From G965216695 sp965216695 (GTDB lineage Bacteria > Pseudomonadota > Gammaproteobacteria > Pseudomonadales > Azotimanducaceae), in the NCBI GenBank assembly GCA_965216695.1, contig OZ244212.1, forward strand, positions 1,488,001 to 1,552,000: 64,000 nucleotides of DNA, written 5' to 3'. A program made the translations under genes and the position numbers. The notes under the pieces were generated by a model. That model had not been told where the DNA came from, did no database searches, and worked only from the letters and a program-made list of their open reading frames with translations. Below are positions 45,623-53,386 of this stretch, piece after piece; position 1 is the stretch's first letter, and every line of letters begins with the position of its first letter.

Positions 45623-46993
45623 TCAAACTCTTCCCAATGCAGCACGGATGGACGCGTGTTCTTCTTCGTTCAGCGTGAAACGCGTCAGCAGCAGCGCAGC
45701 AAGTGAGTAACATACCAGAGGAACAAGCCCATACAACGAAACCATTGCGAGCTTTACGGTCATCGTCTGCTCGGCGTTCGGGCTGAATCCGGAAAGGTCG
45801 AGCACGAACCCGGTCAGCAGCAGCATCACACCCATCGCGCCTTTGTAGACGAAGTTCCAAGCAGCAAAGTACGAACCTTCCTTGCGTTCGCCTGTCATCA
45901 ATTCGTCGTAGTCGATCACGTCACCCTGAATCGATGGGCTGATCGTACCGCCGGCACCCGCGGCCGCGCCCGCGAGTACGGCCATCGCAAACATCCACAC
46001 CAGCTTGACGTTCTGCGAGTCAATGAACGGCAGTGCGAACATACCTCCGAATGCCAATCCGCTGAACAGCAGCGCGCCCGTCCACAGCCGCCGTTTACCA
46101 ATGCGTCGGGATACCGGAATCCACAATGGCACCGTGATCGTCGAAGGGACCATATACGCGAGAATCAGCAACGGCGCGGCGCCGGGCATTCCAACCACGT
46201 ATTGCGCCACGTAAAGCGTGAGCACGCCGATCGCCGCCGAGCCGATGTGCTCGACGAAGGTTACAACGATGATCAATCGCGCATGAACGTTAGCCCAGAC
46301 ATCGCGAAACGCACCCAGCGGACTCGCCGTAGTGCGCCCGACAAAGTCGACGCGTTCCTCGAGCACCGCCACCGCGATCACGATGAGTGCACCGACGGCC
46401 ACAATTGCGATCAACGCTAGGTTGAACGCCACATCGCGCACGTGCTCCGGCCCCTGCGCTTCCGCACCGATAAGGATGTACATGCTGATCAACGACAGGA
46501 TGGATCCGATCGTATAGAACGCGTGCCGGTAACCGAATAGACGGCTGCGTTCGTGATAGTTCGCCGACAGTTCCGCACCGAGCGACAGATGGGGAACGAA
46601 CAACGTCGTCATTGCCGAGTAATAGCCGATCACCGCTACTGCCATCCATAGCGTCAGACCGGTACCGGAAAGCGACCTCGGCGGCGCAAACACCATCAGG
46701 AACGCCAGTGCTACCGGCACCAGGCTTGCGAGCATCCAGCTGCGGCGTCGGCCTAGCCGGGATCGTGTCCGGTCACTCAGATAGCCGACTACCGGGTCGG
46801 ATATGGCATCCCACACCCGGGACATGCTGAAGATAATCCCCATCACCGCCGGCGCAATCAGCAGCACGTCGGTGGAGAACTTCATGACGTACAAACCGAG
46901 CAGCAGGTACATGTAGCCGGCACCCACGCCGGGCATGCCATAGGCAAGCACCATGCGCCATGGAACCCGGTCGTCCGCCACGCCGGTAGTCAC
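45623..46993 (-). CDS. GPH-family (MelB-like) cation symporter
   Basis: A 456-residue carrier with about twelve hydrophobic segments. WDAISDPVVGYLSDRTRSRL (about 61-80) is the diagnostic loop of glycoside-pentoside-hexuronide:cation symporters, and RRSWMLASLVPVALAFLMV follows. The frame starts at GTG 46993, nine bases after the SDR stop. It would import a glycoside or an organic compound with sodium or protons. Many proteobacterial members sit beside SDR genes in degradation clusters, as here. Confidence 0.87.
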   Translation of the reverse strand: MTTGVADDRVPWRMVLAYGMPGVGAGYMYLLLGLYVMKFSTDVLLIAPAVMGIIFSMSRVWDAISDPVVGYLSDRTRSRLGRRRSWMLASLVPVALAFLMVFAPPRSLSGTGLTLWMAVAVIGYYSAMTTLFVPHLSLGAELSANYHERSRLFGYRHAFYTIGSILSLISMYILIGAEAQGPEHVRDVAFNLALIAIVAVGALIVIAVAVLEERVDFVGRTTASPLGAFRDVWANVHARLIIVVTFVEHIGSAAIGVLTLYVAQYVVGMPGAAPLLILAYMVPSTITVPLWIPVSRRIGKRRLWTGALLFSGLAFGGMFALPFIDSQNVKLVWMFAMAVLAGAAAGAGGTISPSIQGDVIDYDELMTGERKEGSYFAAWNFVYKGAMGVMLLLTGFVLDLSGFSPNAEQTMTVKLAMVSLYGLVPLVCYSLAALLLTRFTLNEEEHASIRAALGRV

Positions 46994-47002
46994 TTGGGTG
47001 GC

Positions 47003-47779
47003 TCAGGCGTTGCGGATCGTCAGCCCACCATCCACCGGCAGCGTCGCGCCGGTGATGAAACTCGCGGCCGGCAATACGAACGACAGCGTACCGTGCGCCA
47101 CTTCCTCTGGATCCGCATAGCGTTTCAACGCAACGCGGCGCCGCGCGAATTCCGCTTTCTGTTCCTCCGGAATCGCCTCTGTCATGCCAGTCCGGATCGG
47201 ACCGGGACAGATACAGTTCACGGTGATTCCCTCGCCACCGAGTTCCACCGCGAGCGACCGCGTCAGCCCGATTACCCCCGTTTTCGCTGCTGTGTACGGA
47301 CTGCCGTACTTCGTTGCGCCGAGTCCTTCCGTAGACGCAATGTTGACGATCCGCGCGTGCTCCGCCTTGCGCAGATACGGCAGCGCGGCGCGAATGGTGT
47401 GCGTGTGCGCCGTGAGCAGCACCGCAAGCGTCTTGTCCCACGCCTCGGTGTATTCGTCGCCATCGATCGGCGAGAAGATCGATATACCGGCGTTGTTCAC
47501 CAGAATGTCGATGCCACCGAAATGTGCGGCTATGTCATCGAACACCGGGCCGATCGCGGCCGCATCCGCCAGGTCGAGGGTCCAGCCACGCACGTCGGCG
47601 CCTGCAGCTTCGATTTCCCCGACCACGCGCTGAAGCGCGGACTCATTGATCTCGAGCGCAGCAACCTTCGCACCTTCGTCGGCAAAGAGCTTGGCCGTGG
47701 CCTCCCCCATGCCACTTCCTGCCCCGGTAACCACAGCAACCTTTCCTTCGATCGAACGGCTCAGTTTAGTCAAGCGCAT
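47003..47779 (-). CDS. SDR-family oxidoreductase
   Basis: A 258-residue SDR: VTGAGSGMGEATAKLFADEG cofactor loop, NNAGIS motif, NIASTEGLG with the catalytic Ser, YTAAKTG active site and CPGPIRTGMTE. I use ATG 47779 with GGGGGAC upstream; the frame continues to 47866 without SDR character. It is first of the SDR-carrier-hydrolase-carrier run and divergent from the APH-like gene (120-bp spacer). The substrate is a secondary alcohol or hydroxy compound, not further predictable. Confidence 0.9.
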   Translation of the reverse strand: MRLTKLSRSIEGKVAVVTGAGSGMGEATAKLFADEGAKVAALEINESALQRVVGEIEAAGADVRGWTLDLADAAAIGPVFDDIAAHFGGIDILVNNAGISIFSPIDGDEYTEAWDKTLAVLLTAHTHTIRAALPYLRKAEHARIVNIASTEGLGATKYGSPYTAAKTGVIGLTRSLAVELGGEGITVNCICPGPIRTGMTEAIPEEQKAEFARRRVALKRYADPEEVAHGTLSFVLPAASFITGATLPVDGGLTIRNA

Positions 47780-47899
47780 CTTCTGTCCCCCGCGAATGGC
47801 AACGCGCAAAGTAGCATAGATTTTGCGTGCTCGGACCGGCCCACTGAACTGGCTATACTGACCCAATCTATTGCTTTTCGGCTGGAATGTTCACCACGC

Positions 47900-48943
47900 A
47901 TGCCTGAGGACCTCCAAGCCCTGGGCGACGACTTCTGCCGCTACTACACGACGCATACTGGCGCGCCCGTCGCATTGCAGCACATCGAGCAGATTCCCGG
48001 TGGTGCGTCGCGCGAAACCTATCGCATTCGCGTCGTGTGTGGCGACGCGGAAGAAAGGTTGATTCTCCGCCGCGATCCGCAGTCCAGTTTGATCGATACG
48101 GAGCGGGCGCACGAACACCGCACCTACGAAGCGGTCTTTTCCACAGAGATACCGGTACCGGAGCCCGTGTTGCTCGAAGAGGATGCCCGACACCTCGCGC
48201 GGCCGTTCTCAGTAACGCGCGAGATTGCCGGTTGCGAGACTGCGGCGGCACTGTTCGACAATCCACCGTACTCAACGCTGCGTGACGTTCTGGGTCGACG
48301 AAAGTGGAACCTCCTTGGACAGTTGGCCGCGCTGGATTTCCGGAAGCTCGGCGTTGACGCGTACATGCCCGTGCCGGAGCATGCGGCTGCACACGAACTG
48401 GCCTACTGGAGCCAGGTGATCGACAACGATGCGCTGCACCCCCAACCCATCGCCGAGGCCACGCGGCGATGGCTCGAACGTAACCTGCCACCACCCAGTT
48501 CGCGCATGAGTCTGGTTCACGGCGACTACCGGTCGGGCAACTTCCTGTTCGATACCGACGGCGAAATTCGCGGTGTGCTCGATTGGGAGATGGCGCACAT
48601 AGGCGACCCGCTGGAAGATCTCGCCTGGTCGCTCGATCCGCTTTGGTCCTGGAATTCGCCCGAGCTGGCCGGTGGTTTGCTGCCGCGGGATCAGGCGATC
48701 ACACTCTGGGAGGAAAGCGCGGGTGTGCACGTGGAGCGCAGCACCTTTCGCTGGTGGCAGGTGTTTGCGTCCTACAAAGCGCTCGCTATCTGGATCTCGT
48801 CCACCGAAGATTTCGCCAATGGCGCCAGCAAGGAACCGATTTTGGCGTTGGCCGGATGGATCATGACGGACCGGCAAAACCGGATTCTGGTGGACCGGCT
48901 GAATCCCGCAAGCGAGCACCGTCTTGTGGAGGCACTATTGTGA
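47900..48943 (+). CDS. APH-like phosphotransferase family protein
   Basis: A 347-residue kinase-fold protein of the aminoglycoside/choline phosphotransferase type: PGGASRETYRI (glycine-rich loop), a RLILRRDP Lys/Arg strand, the Brenner motif LVHGDYRSGNFLFD (about 207-220) and LDWEMAHIGDPLEDLAW. This subgroup is typically found in acyl-CoA catabolic gene sets (ACAD10/11-like) rather than in antibiotic resistance. Start ATG 47900 is preferred; the frame is open for 300 codons upstream through the antisense of the SDR gene. The next gene overlaps its stop (GTGA). Confidence 0.9.
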   Translation: MPEDLQALGDDFCRYYTTHTGAPVALQHIEQIPGGASRETYRIRVVCGDAEERLILRRDPQSSLIDTERAHEHRTYEAVFSTEIPVPEPVLLEEDARHLARPFSVTREIAGCETAAALFDNPPYSTLRDVLGRRKWNLLGQLAALDFRKLGVDAYMPVPEHAAAHELAYWSQVIDNDALHPQPIAEATRRWLERNLPPPSSRMSLVHGDYRSGNFLFDTDGEIRGVLDWEMAHIGDPLEDLAWSLDPLWSWNSPELAGGLLPRDQAITLWEESAGVHVERSTFRWWQVFASYKALAIWISSTEDFANGASKEPILALAGWIMTDRQNRILVDRLNPASEHRLVEALL

Positions 48944-49371
48944 TCCCATCGCCCGCCCAGGCGCTCGCGGAGCTGGCGCTCAAACTCGCCCGAGAGACGG
49001 CGCCCGCCTGCGGTACGCCCTACGCACGCGCAAACACCGAAATGACATCGCAGCTGCTCCTTGCACTGGCTCGGGAGGCGGAAACCGGCGTCGCGGCGCG
49101 AATGCTCGACATAGAAGATATGCGAGGTCTGCTGGAACGCGGGGCACGCGCCGCTAGCGGACATTCAACGCCGGATGCCTCAGCGTGGGAGAACTACGCC
49201 GAACTGCAACCAGACAGCCTGTCGCTGAGTGACGTGACACGGCTGCACGGCGAGGGCCTGCGGCGGCTGATTGCCCTGCATGCCTGGGCGGAACAGAACG
49301 ACCGCGAACTCGACCACGACGTATGGCAATGGCTGAGCGTACACACGGCGCGCCACGCGTATCCGGATTGA
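48940..49371 (+). CDS. small helical partner of the APH-like kinase (DUF6285-like)
   Basis: A 143-residue, largely helical acidic protein. It starts at GTG 48940 with GGAGG eight bases upstream and overlaps the kinase stop as GTGA, so translation is coupled. Conserved-looking stretches are ALAELALKLARE near the start and ANTEMTSQLLLALAREAET. APH-like kinases of this type are often followed by a DUF6285 gene; size, order and N-terminal pattern fit that family, but I cannot confirm it by eye. A regulatory or structural subunit is likely. Confidence 0.8.
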   Translation: MIPSPAQALAELALKLARETAPACGTPYARANTEMTSQLLLALAREAETGVAARMLDIEDMRGLLERGARAASGHSTPDASAWENYAELQPDSLSLSDVTRLHGEGLRRLIALHAWAEQNDRELDHDVWQWLSVHTARHAYPD

Positions 49372-49394
49372 GCTTCTTCGGAGGACCGGACGCG

Positions 49395-49691
49395 TCAGGT
49401 TGCATCCCTCGAAGCAAAGTACAAATAGGCGGGTAGCGCACAACTCAACCCTATCGACAGATTGACGAGCACGAATGGCCACGGCGCGGGCCCGCTTCGG
49501 CTGAACATCCACAGCCAGAACACGACCGACGAGATCAGAAGATCTGCAGAAAATCCGCCGGCAGCGCCGTTGGCGAACAACGCCTGCAGAAAGCCGCTGA
49601 GACTCGCACCGTTTTCCCCGAAGAACCCTGCAAAAAATATCCAAGGCACCACTGCACCGAGCACAGCCAGAATCAGATACCACAGCCGCAT
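49395..49691 (-). CDS. DUF2834-family membrane protein
   Basis: A 98-residue protein with three hydrophobic helices (about 3-22, 48-65, 74-92). The pattern of LYLILAVLGAVVPW-like first helix, LFANGAAGGFSADLLISSVVF and FVLVNLSIGLSCALPAYLY is that of DUF2834. ATG 49691 has GGGAG seven bases upstream. The longer frame to 49811 crosses the promoter region of the divergent XRE gene. Function unknown. The divergent XRE/MmyB regulator gene starts 131 bp away and may control it. Confidence 0.83.
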   Translation of the reverse strand: MRLWYLILAVLGAVVPWIFFAGFFGENGASLSGFLQALFANGAAGGFSADLLISSVVFWLWMFSRSGPAPWPFVLVNLSIGLSCALPAYLYFASRDAT

Positions 49692-49822
49692 GAATCGCTC
49701 CCGAACGTTGATCTCCGCGCCAGTGTCCGACGGCTGGATAATCGCAGCAATTACCTGGGGCGTAATCGCAGCCCAACCACACTGCGCTAGGATGGGCGCA
49801 CCGAACGACACCGGGTTCGCTC

Positions 49823-50656
49823 ATGACTACCGCTCGAGCCGCCACCACTACCGCGCCCCCCTTCGGCCGGCTGCTTAAACAGTGGCGCACGCACCGTCGA
49901 TTGAGCCAGCTCGAACTGGCGCTGGTGAGCGATATCTCACAACGGCACATCAGCTTCCTGGAGACGGGCCGAGCGAATCCGAGTCGGAACATGGTTCTGA
50001 CGCTCTCGCACGCGCTGCGTGTGCCGCTGCGCGAACGCAACGCGCTGTTGCAAACCGCGGGGTTCGCGGCAGCGTACTCAGATCAGGATCTGGATGACGA
50101 TACGCTGGCCGTCTACCAGGGCGCACTGGAAAAATTGCTGCGCCACCACGAACCCTTTCCCGCGTTTGTCGTGGACGGGCGCTGGAATCTGCGCATGCAG
50201 AATCAGGCAGCCATCCTGTTCTTCAGCCGTTTCTTCGACTTGGAGCAACTTGCCGCACATCAGGATTTTCAAATCGTACGGATCTGCATGTCGGACAACG
50301 GTTTAAGACCTTACGTCGCGAACTGGCACGAACTGATGCAGGCGCTGCTGCAACGGTGCCGGCGGGCATTGCTTGATAATCCCATGGACCTAACACTCCA
50401 GGCGCTGATCGATGAGATTCTGGAACATCGCGACGCGCTGCCTGTGTGGCGCTGCCCGGATTGGTCGACACCACCGTCGCCTGTGGTACCGATGACCATC
50501 CGCGACGGCGATGCCGTCTGGAATACCTTCACGATGCTCGCGCATTTCGGCAATCCGCAGCACGTAACGCTGGAAGAGCTGGCGCTGGAAACACTGTATC
50601 CAGCGGACGAGAAGACCGAGCGCCAATTCACCGAACTCGCAGCAACCGTACACTAA
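49823..50656 (+). CDS. XRE-family regulator with MmyB-like ligand domain
   Basis: A 277-residue regulator. The N-terminal helix-turn-helix (about 14-70: LKQWRTHRRLSQLELALVSD, RHISFLETGRANPS) is followed by an MmyB-like C-terminal domain (about 95-270; PFPAFVVDGRWNLRMQNQAA). That domain belongs to a PAS-like fold that binds fatty-acid-type ligands in characterised members. It is divergent from the DUF2834 gene, a common place for its target. Given the acyl-CoA genes in this window, a lipid effector would make sense but is inferred. Confidence 0.92.
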   Translation: MTTARAATTTAPPFGRLLKQWRTHRRLSQLELALVSDISQRHISFLETGRANPSRNMVLTLSHALRVPLRERNALLQTAGFAAAYSDQDLDDDTLAVYQGALEKLLRHHEPFPAFVVDGRWNLRMQNQAAILFFSRFFDLEQLAAHQDFQIVRICMSDNGLRPYVANWHELMQALLQRCRRALLDNPMDLTLQALIDEILEHRDALPVWRCPDWSTPPSPVVPMTIRDGDAVWNTFTMLAHFGNPQHVTLEELALETLYPADEKTERQFTELAATVH

Positions 50657-50678
50657 AGAAGCTCGGGTGCGGGTGCGG

Positions 50679-50708
50679 TTGCATAACTGTATATGCGTAC
50701 AGTATTGT
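50679..50708 (+). promoter_or_regulatory. SOS promoter with LexA box
   Basis: A near-consensus LexA operator lies at 50685-50704: CTGT (50687-50690), eight bases ATATGCGT, ACAG (50699-50702), with A and T flanks matching the E. coli consensus. It overlaps a promoter made of TTGCAT (-35, 50679-50684), 18 bp and TATTGT (-10, 50703-50708). LexA bound here would cover the spacer and -10. The first start codon downstream is ATG 50740, so the SOS response should switch on the 71-residue gene. Confidence 0.78.
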
Positions 50709-50739
50709 GGTCTGCCGAGCCGATGGTGGATCGATCCAA

Positions 50740-50955
50740 ATGCGAACGCCTCCCACGTTTAGACTCCGGCGCCTGCACAAACAACGCCGACAACGAACCA
50801 AACCGCCCTCGATTCTATGCGACTCCGAACTGGCATCCGCTCTCGGGTGCTCCGAGGTGATGCTGGAAGTCACGCTTGAACGGCGCGGTATTCCTTACCA
50901 CAAGGACACGAGCGGCCGGGTATGGTCGTCCGAGATCTCACTCGTGGAACGCTAG
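50740..50955 (+). CDS. 71-residue basic HTH-like protein, predicted SOS-induced
   Basis: A short protein with a strongly basic N-terminus (about 8-22, RLRRLHKQRRQR) and an AlpA/excisionase-like helix-turn-helix pattern (about 28-50, SELASALGCSEVMLEVTLER) followed by IPYHKDTSGRVW, which could form the wing. GGTGGA lies nine bases before ATG 50740. It sits alone between the XRE gene and tRNA-Lys, 31 bp after a LexA-box promoter. I do not recognise a family. A DNA-binding protein made on DNA damage is the simplest reading; it could be a remnant of an element once integrated at the tRNA. Confidence 0.68.
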   Translation: MRTPPTFRLRRLHKQRRQRTKPPSILCDSELASALGCSEVMLEVTLERRGIPYHKDTSGRVWSSEISLVER

Positions 50956-50993
50956 GGCCTGCGCACGCCACGAAGAAATCGGCGCCGGAAGGG

Positions 50994-51069
50994 TGGTGGG
51001 TCGTCTGGGGCTCGAACCCAGGACCAACGGGTTAAAAGCCCGGTGCTCTACCAACTGAGCTAACGACCC
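50994..51069 (-). tRNA. tRNA-Lys (UUU)
   Basis: Read on the minus strand it folds as a complete cloverleaf: acceptor GGGTCGT paired with ACGACCC, D arm GCTC/GAGC around AGTTGGTA, anticodon loop CTTTTAA with TTT (UUU, Lys), and T arm CTGGG/CCCAG around TTCGAGC. The discriminator A at 50997 is followed by an encoded CCA (50996-50994). It lies at the end of the queE-queC block, as in pseudomonads. Its 3' end points to the accessory 40.6-50.9 kb region. Confidence 0.97.
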
Positions 51070-51084
51070 TGAAAAAGAGCGCGA

Positions 51085-51113
51085 ATTGTATGCGCGGCTC
51101 CGCACACACACAA
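51085..51113 (-). promoter_or_regulatory. tRNA-Lys promoter
   Basis: On the minus strand TTGTGT (51113-51108) and TACAAT (51090-51085) are separated by exactly 17 bp and lie 16 bp before the first base of the tRNA. This is good sigma-70 spacing for a stable RNA gene. It means the tRNA need not depend on read-through from queC. Confidence 0.65.
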
Positions 51114-51150
51114 GGCGCGTTCGGCGCGTTCACGCTCCGTGGATCGACCC

Positions 51151-51822
51151 CTACCTGTATCGCGTCGGATCCGCGACGCCGGCGGCTGCGAATCCGTCCC
51201 GGCGGATGCGGCAACTGTCGCATACACCGCACGCTAAGCCGTCGGGATCAGCCTGGTAGCACGACACGGTCAGCGAATAGTCCACACCCAACGCCATACC
51301 ACGCCGGATGATCGACGCTTTATCCAGATCGATCAACGGCGCGCAGATCCGGATCGGCTCTCCGTCCACTCCGACGCGCGTGGCCACGTCGGCAAGCCTC
51401 TGAAAAGCTGCAATGAAATCGGGCCTGCAGTCCGGATAGCCGGAGTAGTCCACCGCGTTCACGCCAATGTAGATGTCGCGCGCGCGAACCGTTTCCGCGA
51501 GCGCAAGCGCCACACTGAGCATCACGGTGTTACGCGCCGGAACGTAGGTTACCGGGATACCCGTAGTCGGCTTCTCCGGCACCGGAATACCGGGATCGGT
51601 GAGCGCGGAGCCACCGAATGCGGATAGATCCAGTTGCATCTCGCGATGTTCGCAACCTGCAAGCACCCGCACGACATTGCGGGCCGCATCCAGTTCGCTC
51701 GCGTGCCGCTGCCCGTAATGAAGTGACAACGCGACACAATCGGCGCCATCGGCCACAGCCTGGGCAAGCACGGTTGCCGAATCCAGACCTCCCGACACCA
51801 GCACCACTGCGCGTCTGCTCAC
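51151..51822 (-). CDS. queC: 7-cyano-7-deazaguanine synthase
   Basis: A 223-residue PP-loop ATPase: SGGLDSATVLAQ (about 10-21), HYGQRHASELDAA, and the zinc site at the C-terminus (SCYQADPDGLACGVCDSC) with four Cys. It converts 7-carboxy-7-deazaguanine to preQ0 in queuosine synthesis. GTG 51822 with GGAGAGA upstream is preferred, giving the usual length; the frame back to ATG 51879 would translate a 10-bp tandem repeat and overlap queE. It follows queE on the same strand. Confidence 0.93.
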   Translation of the reverse strand: MSRRAVVLVSGGLDSATVLAQAVADGADCVALSLHYGQRHASELDAARNVVRVLAGCEHREMQLDLSAFGGSALTDPGIPVPEKPTTGIPVTYVPARNTVMLSVALALAETVRARDIYIGVNAVDYSGYPDCRPDFIAAFQRLADVATRVGVDGEPIRICAPLIDLDKASIIRRGMALGVDYSLTVSCYQADPDGLACGVCDSCRIRRDGFAAAGVADPTRYR

Positions 51823-51831
51823 ACTCTCTCC

Positions 51832-51861
51832 GCTGTTCTCGGCTGTTCTCGGCTGTTCTCG
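51832..51861. repeat. three tandem 10-bp repeats between queE and queC
   Basis: GCTGTTCTCG occurs three times without interruption, in the spacer between the queE stop and the preferred queC GTG start. If translation began at ATG 51879 the array would encode a repetitive peptide unlike QueC. The array spaces the ribosome-binding site from the upstream stop, so copy-number change could alter coupling. Confidence 0.8.
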
Positions 51862-51862
51862 G

Positions 51863-52531
51863 TTAGCGTCCCGCTTCACCGCCCCAAAGCAGCTTGTGCA
51901 GTTGAATCTGCAACCGTCCGCGGATGCGATCGCGAAGCATCCATTCGGCGAGTTCCGCAGGTTCCAAACCTGGCGTCACCGGCGAAAGGAGCACGTCGCT
52001 GACACGTTCGAACAGGTTGCGTGTTTCGCACTGCAACCTTGCCCATTCGTAGTCGTTGCGATCGCAGATCACGAACTTCAACTGATCGCGCGGCGTGCAC
52101 CAGTCGAGATTGTCCCAGAGGTTGCGGTGACATTCGCCCGATGCCGGCGTTTTGATATCCAGGATCTTCACGACACGTGTGTCCACCGCGTCGACCGGCA
52201 GTGCACCGCTGGTCTCCAAGGACACGTCAAAGCCTGCGTTGCATAACGCGGTCAGCAAAGCCAGCGCCGCGGATTGCGCAAGCGGCTCTCCGCCCGTGAC
52301 GGTCACGTAAGGAACGCCGAACGCAGCAACCTCGGTGATCAGTTCGGAAACCGTGCGCCGGTGCCCTCCCTCGAACGCGTACGCGGTGTCGCAGTACCCG
52401 CAACGAAGCGGACAACCAGTGAGCCGAACGAACACCGTCGGCAGACCGCTGCGCGTGCTCTCGCCCTGCAGCGACAGGAAAACTTCGGTGATGCGCAGCG
52501 AGGCCGCGCAAACGTCGGAGGAGTGATCCAT
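51863..52531 (-). CDS. queE: 7-carboxy-7-deazaguanine synthase
   Basis: A 222-residue radical SAM enzyme: LSLQGESTRSGLPTVFVRL followed by the cluster motif CPLRCGYCDTAY (C-x3-C-x2-C), then TVTGGEPLAQ and LETSGALPV. It makes carboxydeazaguanine from carboxytetrahydropterin. ATG 52531 is preferred over TTG 52543. It starts 24 bp after cpoB, so the queuosine genes may be read from the tol-pal transcript. Length and motifs match E. coli QueE. Confidence 0.94.
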   Translation of the reverse strand: MDHSSDVCAASLRITEVFLSLQGESTRSGLPTVFVRLTGCPLRCGYCDTAYAFEGGHRRTVSELITEVAAFGVPYVTVTGGEPLAQSAALALLTALCNAGFDVSLETSGALPVDAVDTRVVKILDIKTPASGECHRNLWDNLDWCTPRDQLKFVICDRNDYEWARLQCETRNLFERVSDVLLSPVTPGLEPAELAEWMLRDRIRGRLQIQLHKLLWGGEAGR

Positions 52532-52554
52532 GCCGAATCGCAATCTGCGTGGAG

Positions 52555-53382
52555 TTACAACAACTCCGCAGCGTAGTTCTTGGCAAGACCCGCCGCCGAG
52601 CTGCGCGGATGTTCCGCCTGCACGCGATTCAGATATTCCAGCGCACGATCGTTGTCACCCAGCCGATGGTACGCCACTCCCATCTTGTAAAGTGCATCGG
52701 GAAGCTTGCCATGCCCGGGATACTCGTTGATCACATGTGCAAAAGACCGACGCGCGTTCTCGTCGTCCGCCGTTGCCAGATATAACTCACCCAGCCAGTA
52801 GTACGCGTTAGGCGTGTACTCGCCGCCCGGGAAGTCGACGACGAATCGGCTGAACGAAACGATCGATTCGTCGAACTGCCGCTCTTTCATCAGATTGAAC
52901 GCTGCGGTATAGCGATCGCGTTCACCGTCAGATGCCGGCGACGTGCCGCCTGTGGACGCACCCGATGGCAGATCTCCTGCTGGAGAATCTCCAACGGTGA
53001 CAACACCATCCGCGGATCTGCGGATAGGGGTCGCGGCCACAACGTCGCTGCCTGCAGACGCCGTCGCAACGCGACGGTCGAGGTCCATGTACTGTTCACG
53101 CTGCGTTTCCGTCAGCATTCTCAGCTGATACTGCTGCTCCTCAACCTGCCCGCGCAGCGTCTGAACTTCCTGCTGCAGCACCTGCAGCTGGTAGTACAGA
53201 TTGGTAAGCCGGCTGGTGTCCTCCGCCGCTGGAGCCGCGGTGTCGGCACGCGTGCTGCCCCGCGACTCCTCGACAGGCGCCGCCGCATTACCGGCCGCCG
53301 CGGATCCGCACATCACGATCAGCGCCCAAACGCGCGTCATCCGACGCGCGCTGCGGCAAAAGCGATGTGATAGCAACCGCAT
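52555..53382 (-). CDS. cpoB: cell division coordinator CpoB (YbgF)
   Basis: A 275-residue periplasmic protein: signal peptide (about 15-35), a coiled coil (about 57-98; TNLYYQLQVLQQEVQTLRGQ), a Ser/Gly/Asp linker and C-terminal TPR repeats (about 155-275; AAFNLMKERQFDESIVSFSR). It links Tol-Pal to PBP1b during septation in E. coli; the window also carries mrcB. Its start is 4 bp after pal. Confidence 0.93.
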   Translation of the reverse strand: MRLLSHRFCRSARRMTRVWALIVMCGSAAAGNAAAPVEESRGSTRADTAAPAAEDTSRLTNLYYQLQVLQQEVQTLRGQVEEQQYQLRMLTETQREQYMDLDRRVATASAGSDVVAATPIRRSADGVVTVGDSPAGDLPSGASTGGTSPASDGERDRYTAAFNLMKERQFDESIVSFSRFVVDFPGGEYTPNAYYWLGELYLATADDENARRSFAHVINEYPGHGKLPDALYKMGVAYHRLGDNDRALEYLNRVQAEHPRSSAAGLAKNYAAELL

Positions 53383-53386
53383 CGGC

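Noticed and set aside
47854..47859. TATACT as a promoter for the APH-like gene
   Set aside because: No -35 hexamer at acceptable spacing; too weak to annotate.
46994..47899. Open frame continuing 302 codons upstream of the APH-like gene
   Set aside because: It is antisense to the SDR gene, whose motifs are intact; the kinase domain begins only after 47900.
38698..50993. Attachment-site copy or integrase for an island at tRNA-Lys
   Set aside because: No integrase-like gene and no second copy of the tRNA 3' end could be found by eye; island status remains a hypothesis.
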